A DNA stretch of 64,000 nt from Olsenella profusa (GTDB lineage Bacteria > Actinomycetota > Coriobacteriia > Coriobacteriales > Atopobiaceae), in the NCBI RefSeq assembly GCF_016900315.1, contig NZ_JACSNQ010000001.1, forward strand, positions 186,001 through 250,000. Reading direction: 5' to 3'. The notes under the pieces are model-generated. The model was given only the letters and a program-made list of their open reading frames with translations, was not told the origin of the DNA and made no database searches. The position numbers and the translations under genes were made by a program. Of this stretch, positions 46,304 to 54,588 are shown piece after piece. The number at the start of each line of letters is the position of its first letter. The stretch's first letter is position 1.

Positions 46304-47040
46304 TCAGGGGATGCGGCGAGAAGGACCGGCGGATGCGGGCCTTCGCGGGCAACAGCTACGACGACTACTACGACCACGACCTGCGCGAGCACCCGCTGCC
46401 GGGGCGCCTGTTCATCACCTTCGTGGTGCAGCTGCTCTGGATGGTCACGCGCCTCATGTGGCCGTGGCGCCTCGAGGAGGCCAAGCTCCTCCTGGACGAC
46501 CGGCGCGGCCGCGTCATCATCATGAACCACGAGTCCATGCTCGACCCGGTGGCCGTGGTGGTCACGATGTGGCGCGCCGGCGTGCCCGTGCGCATCGTCT
46601 ACAAGAGCGAGTTTGACAAAATCGGGCCCGCCACTTGGCTCTTCTCGCGCGCCGGCGGCTTTCCGGTGGAGCGCGGCACGGCCGACATGAAGACGGTCCG
46701 CCGCGCCCGCACGATGCTCCAGCGTGGCGAGTGCGTCCTCATCTACCCCGAGGGTACCCGCGTGCGCCGCGACGCCGAGGCCGAGACCCACGGCGGCTAC
46801 GCGATCATGGCTCAGCTCGCCAAGGCACCGGTGCAGCCCGTGGCGATCATCGGCGCGCGCCACCTGCACTTCCGCTGCCGCGTCTTCATGCGCGCGGGCG
46901 CGCCAATCGAGTGGGGCGAGCTCTCGCACCTCAAGCGCAAGGAGCAGGTGAGCGCGATGGAGAGGATCGGCATGGACCGCGTCTACGAGCTGCGCGACGC
47001 GCTGCGCCGCGACCACCCCGGCGTCGAGGAGGACGCGTGA
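46300..47040 (+). CDS. plsC: 1-acylglycerol-3-phosphate acyltransferase
   Basis: Adds the second acyl chain to make phosphatidic acid. The HX4D motif is NHESMLD, followed by the acyl-acceptor motif VYPEGTR-like LIYPEGTRVRR. One amphipathic or membrane helix near residues 35-55. 246 residues. The first 20 residues are charged; their DNA includes GGCGAGAAGGAC (46315-46326). Works with PlsY (52835) and CdsA (27913) encoded elsewhere in the window. Confidence 0.92.
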   Translation: MIRGCGEKDRRMRAFAGNSYDDYYDHDLREHPLPGRLFITFVVQLLWMVTRLMWPWRLEEAKLLLDDRRGRVIIMNHESMLDPVAVVVTMWRAGVPVRIVYKSEFDKIGPATWLFSRAGGFPVERGTADMKTVRRARTMLQRGECVLIYPEGTRVRRDAEAETHGGYAIMAQLAKAPVQPVAIIGARHLHFRCRVFMRAGAPIEWGELSHLKRKEQVSAMERIGMDRVYELRDALRRDHPGVEEDA

Positions 47041-47927
47041 CGGCGCGCGGGGACGGCGAGGCCCGCCGTAAGGTGGGTGCCGAGGGCGTCGAGATCCGCG
47101 TGGCACGCGAGGCGGGCGCCTGCTACGGCGTCGAGCGCGCGCTGCAGATGGTCGAGGCCGCCGCGGCCGAGGGCGGCGTGACGGTGCGCACGCTCGGGCC
47201 GCTCATCCACAACCCGCGCGTGGTGGCCGAGCTCGAGGCCCGCGGCGTGGGCGTGGTGAGCTCGCCCGAGGAAGCCGCCGGCGACGCGCTGCTGCTGCGC
47301 ACCCACGGCGTCACCCCCGACGAGCAGGCCCGCGCCGAGCGGCTCTGCGCCCGGGTCCTCGACGCAACGTGCCCGTTCGTGAAGAAGGTCCACCTGGCCG
47401 CTGAGCGCCTCGCGCGCGAGGGCTACCAGGTGGTCGTGGTGGGGGAGGCCGGCCACCCCGAGGTGGAGGCCACGCTGCCGCACGCGCCGGGCGCCGTGGT
47501 GGTGGGCTCGGCCGAGGAGGCAGCGCGGCTGCCGCGGGCGCGCCGGATTGGCGTGGTCGTGCAGACCACCGCGCGGCGGGCGCTTCTCGCCGAGGTGGTG
47601 GGCGAGCTTCTGGGCCGCGCCGAGGAGGTGCGCGTGGTGAACACCATCTGCGAGGCCACCTCCGGCCACCAGGCCGCCGCCGACGAGCTCGCGCGGGAGG
47701 CCGACGTCATGGTGGTCATCGGCGGACGCATCTCGGCCAACACCACACGCCTCGCCGAGATCTCGGCCGCGCGCTGCCCGAACACCCATCACGTCGAGGG
47801 CGCCGACGAGCTGCGCGCCGCGTGGTTCGAGGGCGCGCGCGTGATCGGCATCACCGCCGGCGCGAGCACCCCTGCCAGCCAGATCGAGGCCGTCCGCGCC
47901 GAGATCGAGCGCCTCGTGAGGCGATAG
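47037..47927 (+). CDS. ispH: 4-hydroxy-3-methylbut-2-enyl diphosphate reductase
   Basis: Last enzyme of the MEP pathway; converts HMBPP to IPP and DMAPP with a [4Fe-4S] cluster. Cluster cysteines are in GACYGVERAL, LDATCPFVKK and NTICEATSGHQ. GPLIHNPRVV and AGASTPASQIEAV are family marks. 296 residues with about 18 extra N-terminal residues. GTG start on the plsC stop. With dxr and ispG, three MEP enzymes lie in this window. Confidence 0.95.
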   Translation: MTARGDGEARRKVGAEGVEIRVAREAGACYGVERALQMVEAAAAEGGVTVRTLGPLIHNPRVVAELEARGVGVVSSPEEAAGDALLLRTHGVTPDEQARAERLCARVLDATCPFVKKVHLAAERLAREGYQVVVVGEAGHPEVEATLPHAPGAVVVGSAEEAARLPRARRIGVVVQTTARRALLAEVVGELLGRAEEVRVVNTICEATSGHQAAADELAREADVMVVIGGRISANTTRLAEISAARCPNTHHVEGADELRAAWFEGARVIGITAGASTPASQIEAVRAEIERLVRR

Positions 47928-47974
47928 CCGTCGGGGCCCCTTGCCGTCGGCGCATTTTCTTGCCGTGTTTTTTT

Positions 47975-48098
47975 GCCACATTTCCGGATGTGTTGCAGCC
48001 CCTCGCCACATATCCGGTGATGTACCGCTGAAATCCTCGCTTTTGGGGATATGTGGTCTTGCTCACGGTCCTTCTCGCCACATAACTCGAAATGTGGC
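47975..48098. repeat. Dyad array A (CCACAT...ATGTGG), 270-base gap
   Basis: The gap between ispH and the convergent DUF512 gene contains three dyads and one half-site: 47975-47996 (CACAT/ATGTG around TTCCGG), 48005-48028 (GCCACATATCCGG then GATGT), half-site GGGGATATGTGGT at 48045-48057, and 48077-48098 with perfect 7-bp arms GCCACAT and ATGTGGC. The last is fused to the 12-mer GTCCTTCTCGCC (48068-48079). No gene or terminator with T-run is evident here. Confidence 0.75.
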
Positions 48099-48197
48099 TA
48101 AGGCCAAGGTGGGGGGTGCGGATCGGACGCCCGGGATCGGGCGTCCGCAGTCGCACGCTCGCGGCCAGGTACGCAGCAGCGGCCTTTTGCGACGCGG

Positions 48198-49580
48198 CTA
48201 TCCGAGAAGCACCGTGGACAGGTCGTCGAGATACGCACCGGGGCTGGGAACGCTCACCGTGCACAGCGCGCCGCGGCGTCCGAGCTCGTCGAGGATGCGG
48301 GCCTGTGTGTCGCCGTCCAGGGTGAGCTTGTCGAAGTTGAACATCACCTCGGGCAGCACGACGAGCATGCCCGTGAGGTCCTTAGGCAGCTGGGCGAGCA
48401 GGTCCTCGGAGACGATGAGGCCGGTCACGTTGACGTCCCCGCCGAAGTAGTCGTTACGGATGGCCGTGACTGAGGCGCGCCCGGACGGCGAGAGGAGCCG
48501 CGCGAAGACGTCGATGGTCTCGGCGGCGGCCTCGCCGCAGACGAGCGCGAGGCGCAGGTTCTTCTCGCCGAGGCATGAGTCTATGCGGACGAGCTCCGCC
48601 GCTCGGGTGCGGGCGACGAGCGCGGACTCGTCGAGGAAGCTGCGCAGCATGCCGATGCCGTCGTAGAACTGCGGGTAGCCGTCGTAGGTCTCGGCCGGGG
48701 GCACCGGGAGGTGGGCGTCGACGTAGAACTCGTCGGAGAGCTGGAAGCGCGTGATACCGAGGGTTCTGCGCGCCCGCTGCTGGTAGGGCTCGATGAGGCG
48801 CACGACCGCGCGCGAGGCCTCGACGTCATCTGAGTAGGAGCGGTGGAAGCGGCGGCTGTACTTGGTGTAGCCGAGCGGCACGATGGCGAGGGAGGTGATG
48901 TTCGGCCGCGCCTCCACCCACTCGAGCGTGGCGGCGAGCTCGGCGCCGTCGTTGATGCCGGGGCAGAGCACGATCTGCGCGTGGACCTCGATGCCGGCGG
49001 CAAGCAGCCGCTCCAGCACCTCGATGCCGCGGTCGGCCCGCCGACCGATGAGCGAGCGGCGCACCTCGGGCGTGATCGCGTGAATCGAAACGTTCATCGG
49101 GGAGAGCCCGCAGGTGACGATGCGCTCCGCCTCCTCGTCGGAGACGTTGGTGAGCGTGACGAAGTTGCCCTGCAGGAAGGAGAGGCGGTAGTCGTCGTCA
49201 CGCAGGGTGAGGCTGGCGCGCGCCTCCGGGGGCAGCATCGTCATGAAGCAGAACTGGCAGGCGTTCACGCAGGTGCGGATGCCGTCGAAGAGCACGTCGG
49301 TGAAGTCGACGCCCCAGTCCTGGCCCGGCTCGCGTTCCAGCGTGCAGGGAGTGGTCGTGCCGTCGCGCGGGTCAAAGACCTCGAGGTCGCAGCAGGCCCC
49401 ATCGGCCTCCCAGCGCCAGTCGATGAGGTCGCGCGGCTCGACGCCGTTCACGCGCTCAATGCGCATCCCCGGCTCGATGCCCGCCTCCCAGGCCGGGCTG
49501 TCCCTCTCGACGGCCGCGACCCACGCGCCGTTCGCCTTCGGCCGCGTTGACGCATAGTCGGCACGCTTCTGCTCTGCCAT
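48198..49580 (-). CDS. DUF512 radical SAM protein with PDZ-like N terminus
   Basis: Conserved family of unknown biochemical function, common in Gram-positive bacteria. The 460-residue protein has a PDZ-like start (SPAWEAGIEPGMRIERVNGV), the CxxxCxxC motif CVNACQFC (Cys104, 108, 111), then SPMNVSIHA and a C-terminal DUF512 domain ending MFNFDKLTLDG. AGGAG and GGGGG lie before the ATG. In Firmicutes this gene typically sits directly before der; here it faces away from der, with a nuclease-like gene and repeat arrays between. Confidence 0.9.
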   Translation of the reverse strand: MAEQKRADYASTRPKANGAWVAAVERDSPAWEAGIEPGMRIERVNGVEPRDLIDWRWEADGACCDLEVFDPRDGTTTPCTLEREPGQDWGVDFTDVLFDGIRTCVNACQFCFMTMLPPEARASLTLRDDDYRLSFLQGNFVTLTNVSDEEAERIVTCGLSPMNVSIHAITPEVRRSLIGRRADRGIEVLERLLAAGIEVHAQIVLCPGINDGAELAATLEWVEARPNITSLAIVPLGYTKYSRRFHRSYSDDVEASRAVVRLIEPYQQRARRTLGITRFQLSDEFYVDAHLPVPPAETYDGYPQFYDGIGMLRSFLDESALVARTRAAELVRIDSCLGEKNLRLALVCGEAAAETIDVFARLLSPSGRASVTAIRNDYFGGDVNVTGLIVSEDLLAQLPKDLTGMLVVLPEVMFNFDKLTLDGDTQARILDELGRRGALCTVSVPSPGAYLDDLSTVLLG

Positions 49581-49634
49581 GATGCCCCCTTCTCCTCGGG
49601 CAGCATTGTGCCACAGGAGCGGGCATGACCGGAC

Positions 49635-50774
49635 TCAGCCAGGTGGGCGGGCAGCCTCTGCCGAAAGGATGCGCCCCCGCGAGACAACGGGGCCGCTGTA
49701 GTCGCGAGCCCCGTTCATCACAAGCGGGTCTCGGCGCGCGGTCCAGTGAAGGCCGTCGGCACGTACCAGGCGCGCGTTGAGGTCGGCCTTTCTCCGCTGC
49801 CAGAGCCCTTGTGCCCTCTCCGTGAGCCTCGGCTCCTCGATGCCAAGGTCAGCTCGGATGCGCGAGACGAGCCAGTCGAGGTACGCCATGTCGTCGTAGT
49901 GCTCCTTTGCAATCTCGTAGTCCTTGACGTTGCAGGCGAGAAGCTCGTTTCTCCGGTCTATGTCACGTGCCTGCTGGGCCTCGTCACGATGATATCCCCC
50001 CTGGTAGTCGAGGGCGACCGCCTCAAACGGGGTCGGGGCCTGCCGGTCCCCGCCTGGGGCGAGGAGCATGAGGTCGGGCTTTCGTATGCGCGTCGCCGCC
50101 TCTCCCAGCACGCTTCCCGCGCGACTCACGGCGATCGGGTCATTGAGGCCGACGACGCCTACCCCGTACCCGCCGAGCGTCCGGCAAAACTCGAGCCGGT
50201 GGCACGTCCTGCTCTCCTGCGGCGAGCCCGAGCGCTCCCGCGCGCAGTCAAGCGCCCGCCTGAGCCTGCGCGAGCCTCTCACCGGGCCCGTCTCGTCGAG
50301 GAACCCCCGGATGCGCTCGATGGACGTGAGGGGCTTTGACCGTTTCACAAGGCCGTCCTTTGAGAGCGGCTGGATGCCGTAGTGGCCGCAGAGCTCGTCG
50401 ATGAGCATGAGAAGCTCGATGTCTGTGGCGTACTCAGTCATCTGGAGGGCTATCAGTTCGGGGGCCGAACAGGCGACGCCGGGGCCAAGCCTGACGAACG
50501 AGGAGGCAGGGTAGCGCTCGAGCGCGGCGTGGGACGCAAGGGAGTCCGAGAAATAGCGGGCGGACCTGTCGGAGACGAGCACATGGAGCGGCACCGTAGC
50601 GCCCTCGAGCCGCCTGACGTGTGAGACGATGTGCGCAAGCAGGTCTTTTCTGGGCGCTCGGGCGGGAACGTCCGGACCCGCGACCAGGTTCTGCCCCGTG
50701 AGGAGACCGAACGAGTCCCAGCAGCGGAAGACCTCGAGAGCGGTAATGTGTGAGAAGATCGTATCCATGGTCAT
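49635..50774 (-). CDS. DUF559/Vsr-like nuclease-domain protein with AbiEi-like N-terminal half
   Basis: 379 residues. The C-terminal half fits the DUF559 (Vsr-like, restriction-endonuclease fold) pattern: SPQESRTCHRLEF (residues 184-196), RKPDLMLL (Asp234), then VALDYQGGYHRDE (Asp256, His262) and ARDIDRRNELL. The N-terminal half (VPLHVLVSDRSAR, then GPGVACSAPELIALQM) resembles the winged-helix/AbiEi-type half found with such domains in actinobacteria. No toxin partner lies beside it. Start at 50774 by GAGGG; an ATG two codons later is possible. It sits between two dyad arrays. DNA binding or cleavage is inferred, not shown. Confidence 0.7.
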   Translation of the reverse strand: MTMDTIFSHITALEVFRCWDSFGLLTGQNLVAGPDVPARAPRKDLLAHIVSHVRRLEGATVPLHVLVSDRSARYFSDSLASHAALERYPASSFVRLGPGVACSAPELIALQMTEYATDIELLMLIDELCGHYGIQPLSKDGLVKRSKPLTSIERIRGFLDETGPVRGSRRLRRALDCARERSGSPQESRTCHRLEFCRTLGGYGVGVVGLNDPIAVSRAGSVLGEAATRIRKPDLMLLAPGGDRQAPTPFEAVALDYQGGYHRDEAQQARDIDRRNELLACNVKDYEIAKEHYDDMAYLDWLVSRIRADLGIEEPRLTERAQGLWQRRKADLNARLVRADGLHWTARRDPLVMNGARDYSGPVVSRGRILSAEAARPPG

Positions 50775-50809
50775 AGGCTAGACCCTCGGGGGGCGCGTGG
50801 GGCCGCCGG

Positions 50810-50828
50810 GGCGAGAATGTCCTTCTCG
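50810..50828. repeat. Inverted GCGAGAA/TTCTCG pair upstream of the nuclease-like gene
   Basis: GGCGAGAA (50810-50817) is followed by GTCCTTCTCG (50819-50828); CGAGAA and TTCTCG are exact complements five bases apart. It is a relative of the recurrent 12-mer, 36 bases upstream of the gene start on the minus strand. Confidence 0.55.
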
Positions 50829-51038
50829 AATCTTCCCTCTTTGTTTCTTTCCGCTGCCCGGTCATGACAAACTGGCCGCTCACAGGTGGTGCCGCCGTAA
50901 CGGCCAAGCATTAGTATTTAAATCTGCCCGCCCCTCTCGCCGACGGTGCAGCCGCCGTATGGCGAAAACCACGCACCGCACATGACCGAGCGGGTCTCCC
51001 CGCGCCCAAAACGGCTCCCGAAGGAAGCGACCGGACGG

Positions 51039-51313
51039 GCCACTTACACGGACATGTGGGCCGGGATCGCCACATTTCGGAAAGTGCAATGCCCCTTCTT
51101 GCCACATGACGGAATGAGTGACCCTCTGTCGCCACACATCCGGACCCGTAGCCGGCCGCGAAGGGGCTCGCGACAAATTCGTGGGCAGCGTTCGAACTGA
51201 TCCGGATATGTGGCGCGGCATCGCTCCATATTTGGATATGTTGCCTGTAGCGGCAACGCATTACCGGATATGCGGCCAAAAAGCGCCTCATTACCGGATA
51301 TGCAGCCAAAAAA
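51039..51313. repeat. Dyad array B (CCACAT/ATGTGG family) in a 729-base gap
   Basis: The gap 50775-51503 before der holds no convincing gene. It contains at least eight copies of the array A element, whole or half: 51039-51060, 51069-51087, 51101-51122, 51131-51146, 51200-51214 (ATCCGGATATGTGGC), 51226-51245, and two nearly identical units CATTACCGGATATGC at 51259 and 51289, exactly 30 bases apart and followed by a G/A difference, GCC and an A-run. Frames open through it encode only repeat-derived low-quality peptides. Confidence 0.75.
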
Positions 51314-51503
51314 CAGCCGCCGAGAAGGTCCGGTCCCGCCCCCGAGCCCGCCGGGAGAGCTGGGCCCACGCCCCGCCGCCCGCCTCTCCCGGGTCCACGC
51401 ACCTGGCCAATCTGGGGATTTCTCGCACTCGCCGCCCAAAACCGACCGTTCGGCGCCGCCCCATGCTATCCTCTTAGCACCAATGGAATAGCAAGGAGAC
51501 AAG

Positions 51504-52835
51504 ATGCCCAAGCCTGTAGTCGCCGTGGTCGGCCGCCCCAACGTCGGCAAGTCCACGCTCGTGAACCGCATTGCGGTCTCACGCGACGCCATCGTCCACG
51601 AGTCGCGCGGCGTGACGCGCGACCGCTCCTACCACGACGCCGACTGGAACGGCCGTGACTTCACCCTGGTCGACACCGGCGGCATCGAGTCCGTCAAGTC
51701 CAAGGACGTCTTCGCACCGCGTATCCGCGAGCAGGCGCTCATGGCATGCGAGGAGGCCGACGTCATCGTCTTCGTGGTGGACGGATCCACCGGCGTCACC
51801 GACGAGGACGAGGAGGTCGCGCGCATCCTGCGCCGCTCCGACAAGCCCGTCTTCCTCTGCGTCAACAAGAAGGACAACCCCGACACCGAGCAGGAGGGCC
51901 TCTGGGACTTCTACTCCCTCGGCGTCGGCGAGCCACGCCCGATCTCGGCCGGCCACGGCCACGGCACCGGCGACCTGCTCGACGACATCGTCGCCGCCTT
52001 CCCCGAGCCGACCGAGGACGAGGACGCCGAGGACGTCCTCTCCCTTGCCATCGTCGGTCGCCCCAACGTGGGCAAGTCGAGCCTCGCCAACCGCCTCGCC
52101 AACAAGAAGCGCTCGATCGTCTCCGACGTCGCCGGCACCACGCGCGACGCCATCGACACCATGATCGAGTGGAAGGGCATCCCGATCAGGCTCGTGGACA
52201 CCGCAGGCATGCGCAAGAAGACACAGGTCCACGAGGACGTCGAGTACTACAGCCTCGTGCGCGGCCTCATGGCCATCGACCGTGCCGACGTCTGCCTGCT
52301 CGTGGTCGACTGCAGCGTGGGCGTGACCGAGCAGGACCAGAAGGTCGCCGGCATGGCCATCGACCGCGGCTGCGCCCTCGTGCTCGTGCTCAACAAGTGG
52401 GACCTCGTCGAGACCGACCAGCAGCGCGACGAGATCGTGGCCTCGATCAACAAGCGTCTCGCGTTCGCCCCGTGGATCCCCTCGGTCAACGTCTCGGCCC
52501 TCACCGGGCGCGCCACCGACAAGGTCCTCGGCCTGGCCGTGGCCGCCGCCGAGGCCCGTGCCACCCAGCTCAAGACCTCCCAGCTCAACGACCTTCTCGC
52601 CGAGGTGCGCGAGAGCGGCTTCACCAAGAGCGAGAAGGGCCGTCGCCTCAAGATCAACTACGCCACCCAGACCGGCTCAAAGCCGCCCGTAATCTCGTTC
52701 TGGTGCAACGCGCCCGACCTCGTGGACGACAACTTCGAGCGCTTCATGGAGAACCGCCTGCGCGCCCGCTTCGACCTCACCGGCACGCCGGTGCGCCTGA
52801 AGTTCCGCCGCAAGAACGAGGGGGGCGAGCGCTGA
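51504..52835 (+). CDS. der: GTPase Der (EngA)
   Basis: Double-GTPase needed for 50S assembly. Two G domains: first G1 GRPNVGKSTLVNR near residue 8 with DTGG in G3; second GRPNVGKSSLANR near 185 with DTAGMRKK in G3, followed by the KH-like C-terminal domain (KGRRLKINYATQ). 443 residues. AAGGAGA precedes the ATG; an extended -10 (TGC TATCCT, 51467-51472) may be its promoter. It heads a long coupled run to 61187. Confidence 0.96.
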   Translation: MPKPVVAVVGRPNVGKSTLVNRIAVSRDAIVHESRGVTRDRSYHDADWNGRDFTLVDTGGIESVKSKDVFAPRIREQALMACEEADVIVFVVDGSTGVTDEDEEVARILRRSDKPVFLCVNKKDNPDTEQEGLWDFYSLGVGEPRPISAGHGHGTGDLLDDIVAAFPEPTEDEDAEDVLSLAIVGRPNVGKSSLANRLANKKRSIVSDVAGTTRDAIDTMIEWKGIPIRLVDTAGMRKKTQVHEDVEYYSLVRGLMAIDRADVCLLVVDCSVGVTEQDQKVAGMAIDRGCALVLVLNKWDLVETDQQRDEIVASINKRLAFAPWIPSVNVSALTGRATDKVLGLAVAAAEARATQLKTSQLNDLLAEVRESGFTKSEKGRRLKINYATQTGSKPPVISFWCNAPDLVDDNFERFMENRLRARFDLTGTPVRLKFRRKNEGGER

Positions 52836-53551
52836 TGGACGCTCTTGTGCTCTGGACGGCCGTCTTCACCATTGGCGCCTACCTCGTCTGCGGCATCCCG
52901 TTCGGCCTCATCATCGCTATTGCGATGGGGCACGTGGACGTGCGCACGGTGGGCTCGGGCAACATCGGCACCACCAACGTGGCGCGCGAGGTCGGCAAGG
53001 GTGCGGCCGCGGCCACGCTCCTGTGCGACGTGGGCAAGGGCCTCGTCTGGATGATCGTGGCCCGCTACGCCGTCGCCGCGCTCGCCCTCTCGGGCGACGT
53101 GGCCTCCCTCGACCACACCACCGTGCTCGGCACCGCGATGTCGGTGGTCTTCCTCGGCTGCATCTGCGGCCACGTCTTCTCGCCCTACCTGCACTTCCAC
53201 GGCGGCAAGGGCATCGCGGTGGGCTTCGGCGCGGCCCTCGGGCTCTGCTGGCCCGTGGCGCTCGGCCTGCTCGCGGTGTTCGTCGTCTTTGTGGCGCCCA
53301 CCCGCTACGTCTCCGCCGGCTCGCTCGCCGCGGCGGCCTCGCTGCCCCTGTGGTGCCTCTTCTTCGGCTTCCCGCTCGTCTCGGTGGCGCCGGTGACGCT
53401 GGCCGCCGTGATCGTCATCTGGTCGCACCGTGAGAACGTGCGCCGCCTCGTCCACCACGAGGAGCGGCCCTTCTCCTTCCACAAGGCCGGCGACCCCGTC
53501 GACGCCCGCGCCGCCGAGAAGAACGACGCTGCGGAAAGAGACGCCCGGTGA
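52835..53551 (+). CDS. plsY: Glycerol-3-phosphate acyltransferase PlsY
   Basis: Membrane enzyme that acylates glycerol-3-phosphate from acyl-phosphate. Signature motifs: VGSGNIGTTNVAR, HFHGGKGIAVGFG and VIWSHRENVRRL. Five to six membrane helices. 238 residues with a hydrophilic tail of about 35 residues ending AAEKNDAAERDAR. It starts on the der stop (TGATG) and is overlapped by gpsA. The pair plsY-gpsA supplies and uses glycerol-3-phosphate. Confidence 0.94.
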   Translation: MDALVLWTAVFTIGAYLVCGIPFGLIIAIAMGHVDVRTVGSGNIGTTNVAREVGKGAAAATLLCDVGKGLVWMIVARYAVAALALSGDVASLDHTTVLGTAMSVVFLGCICGHVFSPYLHFHGGKGIAVGFGAALGLCWPVALGLLAVFVVFVAPTRYVSAGSLAAAASLPLWCLFFGFPLVSVAPVTLAAVIVIWSHRENVRRLVHHEERPFSFHKAGDPVDARAAEKNDAAERDAR

Positions 53552-54588
53552 GCGCACGCGTGGGCGCCATCGCCGTCATAGGCTCCGGCTCCTGGGGCAC
53601 CGCGATGGCGGGGCTTTTGGCCCCGCGTGCAGGCGAGGTTCGCCTGTGGTGCCGCGACCCCAGGCTTGCCGACGTCGTCAACGCGACCCGCTCGAACCCG
53701 CGCCACCTCACCGACTACGTGCTGCCGGAAAACGTCCGCGCCACCGCCGACGCCGCCGACGCGCTCGAGGGTACGCAGGTCGTGGTCCTGGCCGTACCCT
53801 CGGCCTACCTGCGCGGGGTCTGCTCCGACGTCGCCCCCAGCGTGCCGTGCGAGGTCCCGGTGCTCGTGCTCACCAAGGGCGTCGAGCTCGGCACGCACGC
53901 GCTCATGCTCGACGTGGCGGCCGAGGAGCTCGGCGGCCGCGAGCGGGTGGCGGTGCTCTCCGGGCCCAACCACGCCGAGGAGGTCTGCCTCGGCAAGCTC
54001 TCGGCGGCGGTGCTCGCCTCGGAGAGCGCCGAGGTGGCGCTCAGGCTCCAGGGGCTTCTCGTCAACCCGAGCTTCAGGGTCTACGTCTCCCAGGACGTGA
54101 CCGGCGTGGAGGTGTGCGGCGCCGTCAAGAACGTCGTGGCCATCGCCTGCGGCGCCGCCGCGGGCCTCGGCGCGGGGGACAACACGCTCGCCGTCATCAT
54201 GACGCGCGGCCTCGCCGAGATCGGCCGCGTCTCCGCGGCGCTCGGCGGCGACCCGCTCACGCCGATGGGGCTCGCCGGCATGGGCGACCTCGTGGCCACC
54301 TGCACCTCGCGCCACTCGCGCAACCGCACCTTCGGCGAGGCCCTCGCGGCCGGCGAGTCGCTCGAGTCCTTCGAGGCGCGCACGCGCTCGGTGGTCGAGG
54401 GCGCCCGGGCCGCGTCAAGCGTGCTGGCGCTCGCCCGCGCACACGACGTCGAGGTGCCCATCACCGGCGCCGTCCACGCGGTGCTCCACGAGGGGGCGCA
54501 GATCGGCGAGACCATCGAGGCCCTGCTCGACAGGCGCCCCAAGGACGAGTTCTACGGTATCACGACCCCAGAGAAGGAGAACGACTGA
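53548..54588 (+). CDS. gpsA: Glycerol-3-phosphate dehydrogenase (NAD(P)+)
   Basis: Reduces dihydroxyacetone phosphate to glycerol-3-phosphate for phospholipids. The nucleotide-binding AVIGSGSWGTAMAG is at the N terminus; SGPNHAEEV, GAVKNVVAIACG (active-site Lys) and HSRNRTFG follow. 346 residues. GTG start overlapping the plsY stop. Confidence 0.96.
   Translation: MSARVGAIAVIGSGSWGTAMAGLLAPRAGEVRLWCRDPRLADVVNATRSNPRHLTDYVLPENVRATADAADALEGTQVVVLAVPSAYLRGVCSDVAPSVPCEVPVLVLTKGVELGTHALMLDVAAEELGGRERVAVLSGPNHAEEVCLGKLSAAVLASESAEVALRLQGLLVNPSFRVYVSQDVTGVEVCGAVKNVVAIACGAAAGLGAGDNTLAVIMTRGLAEIGRVSAALGGDPLTPMGLAGMGDLVATCTSRHSRNRTFGEALAAGESLESFEARTRSVVEGARAASSVLALARAHDVEVPITGAVHAVLHEGAQIGETIEALLDRRPKDEFYGITTPEKEND

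Noticed and set aside
47975-48098. Rho-independent terminator for ispH or the DUF512 gene
   Set aside because: The dyads have AT-rich or CCGG cores without a following T-run on the right side, and the same elements occur far from gene ends at 51039-51313.
50434-50907. 157-codon minus-strand frame overlapping the nuclease-like gene
   Set aside because: It is in another frame of the same strand as the better supported 379-residue gene, rich in Arg/Pro/Ala and without domains.
51044-51592. Minus-strand frames through the gap before der
   Set aside because: They translate the dyad repeats (repeated ISGN and ATYP-like words), have no homology and overlap the der start.
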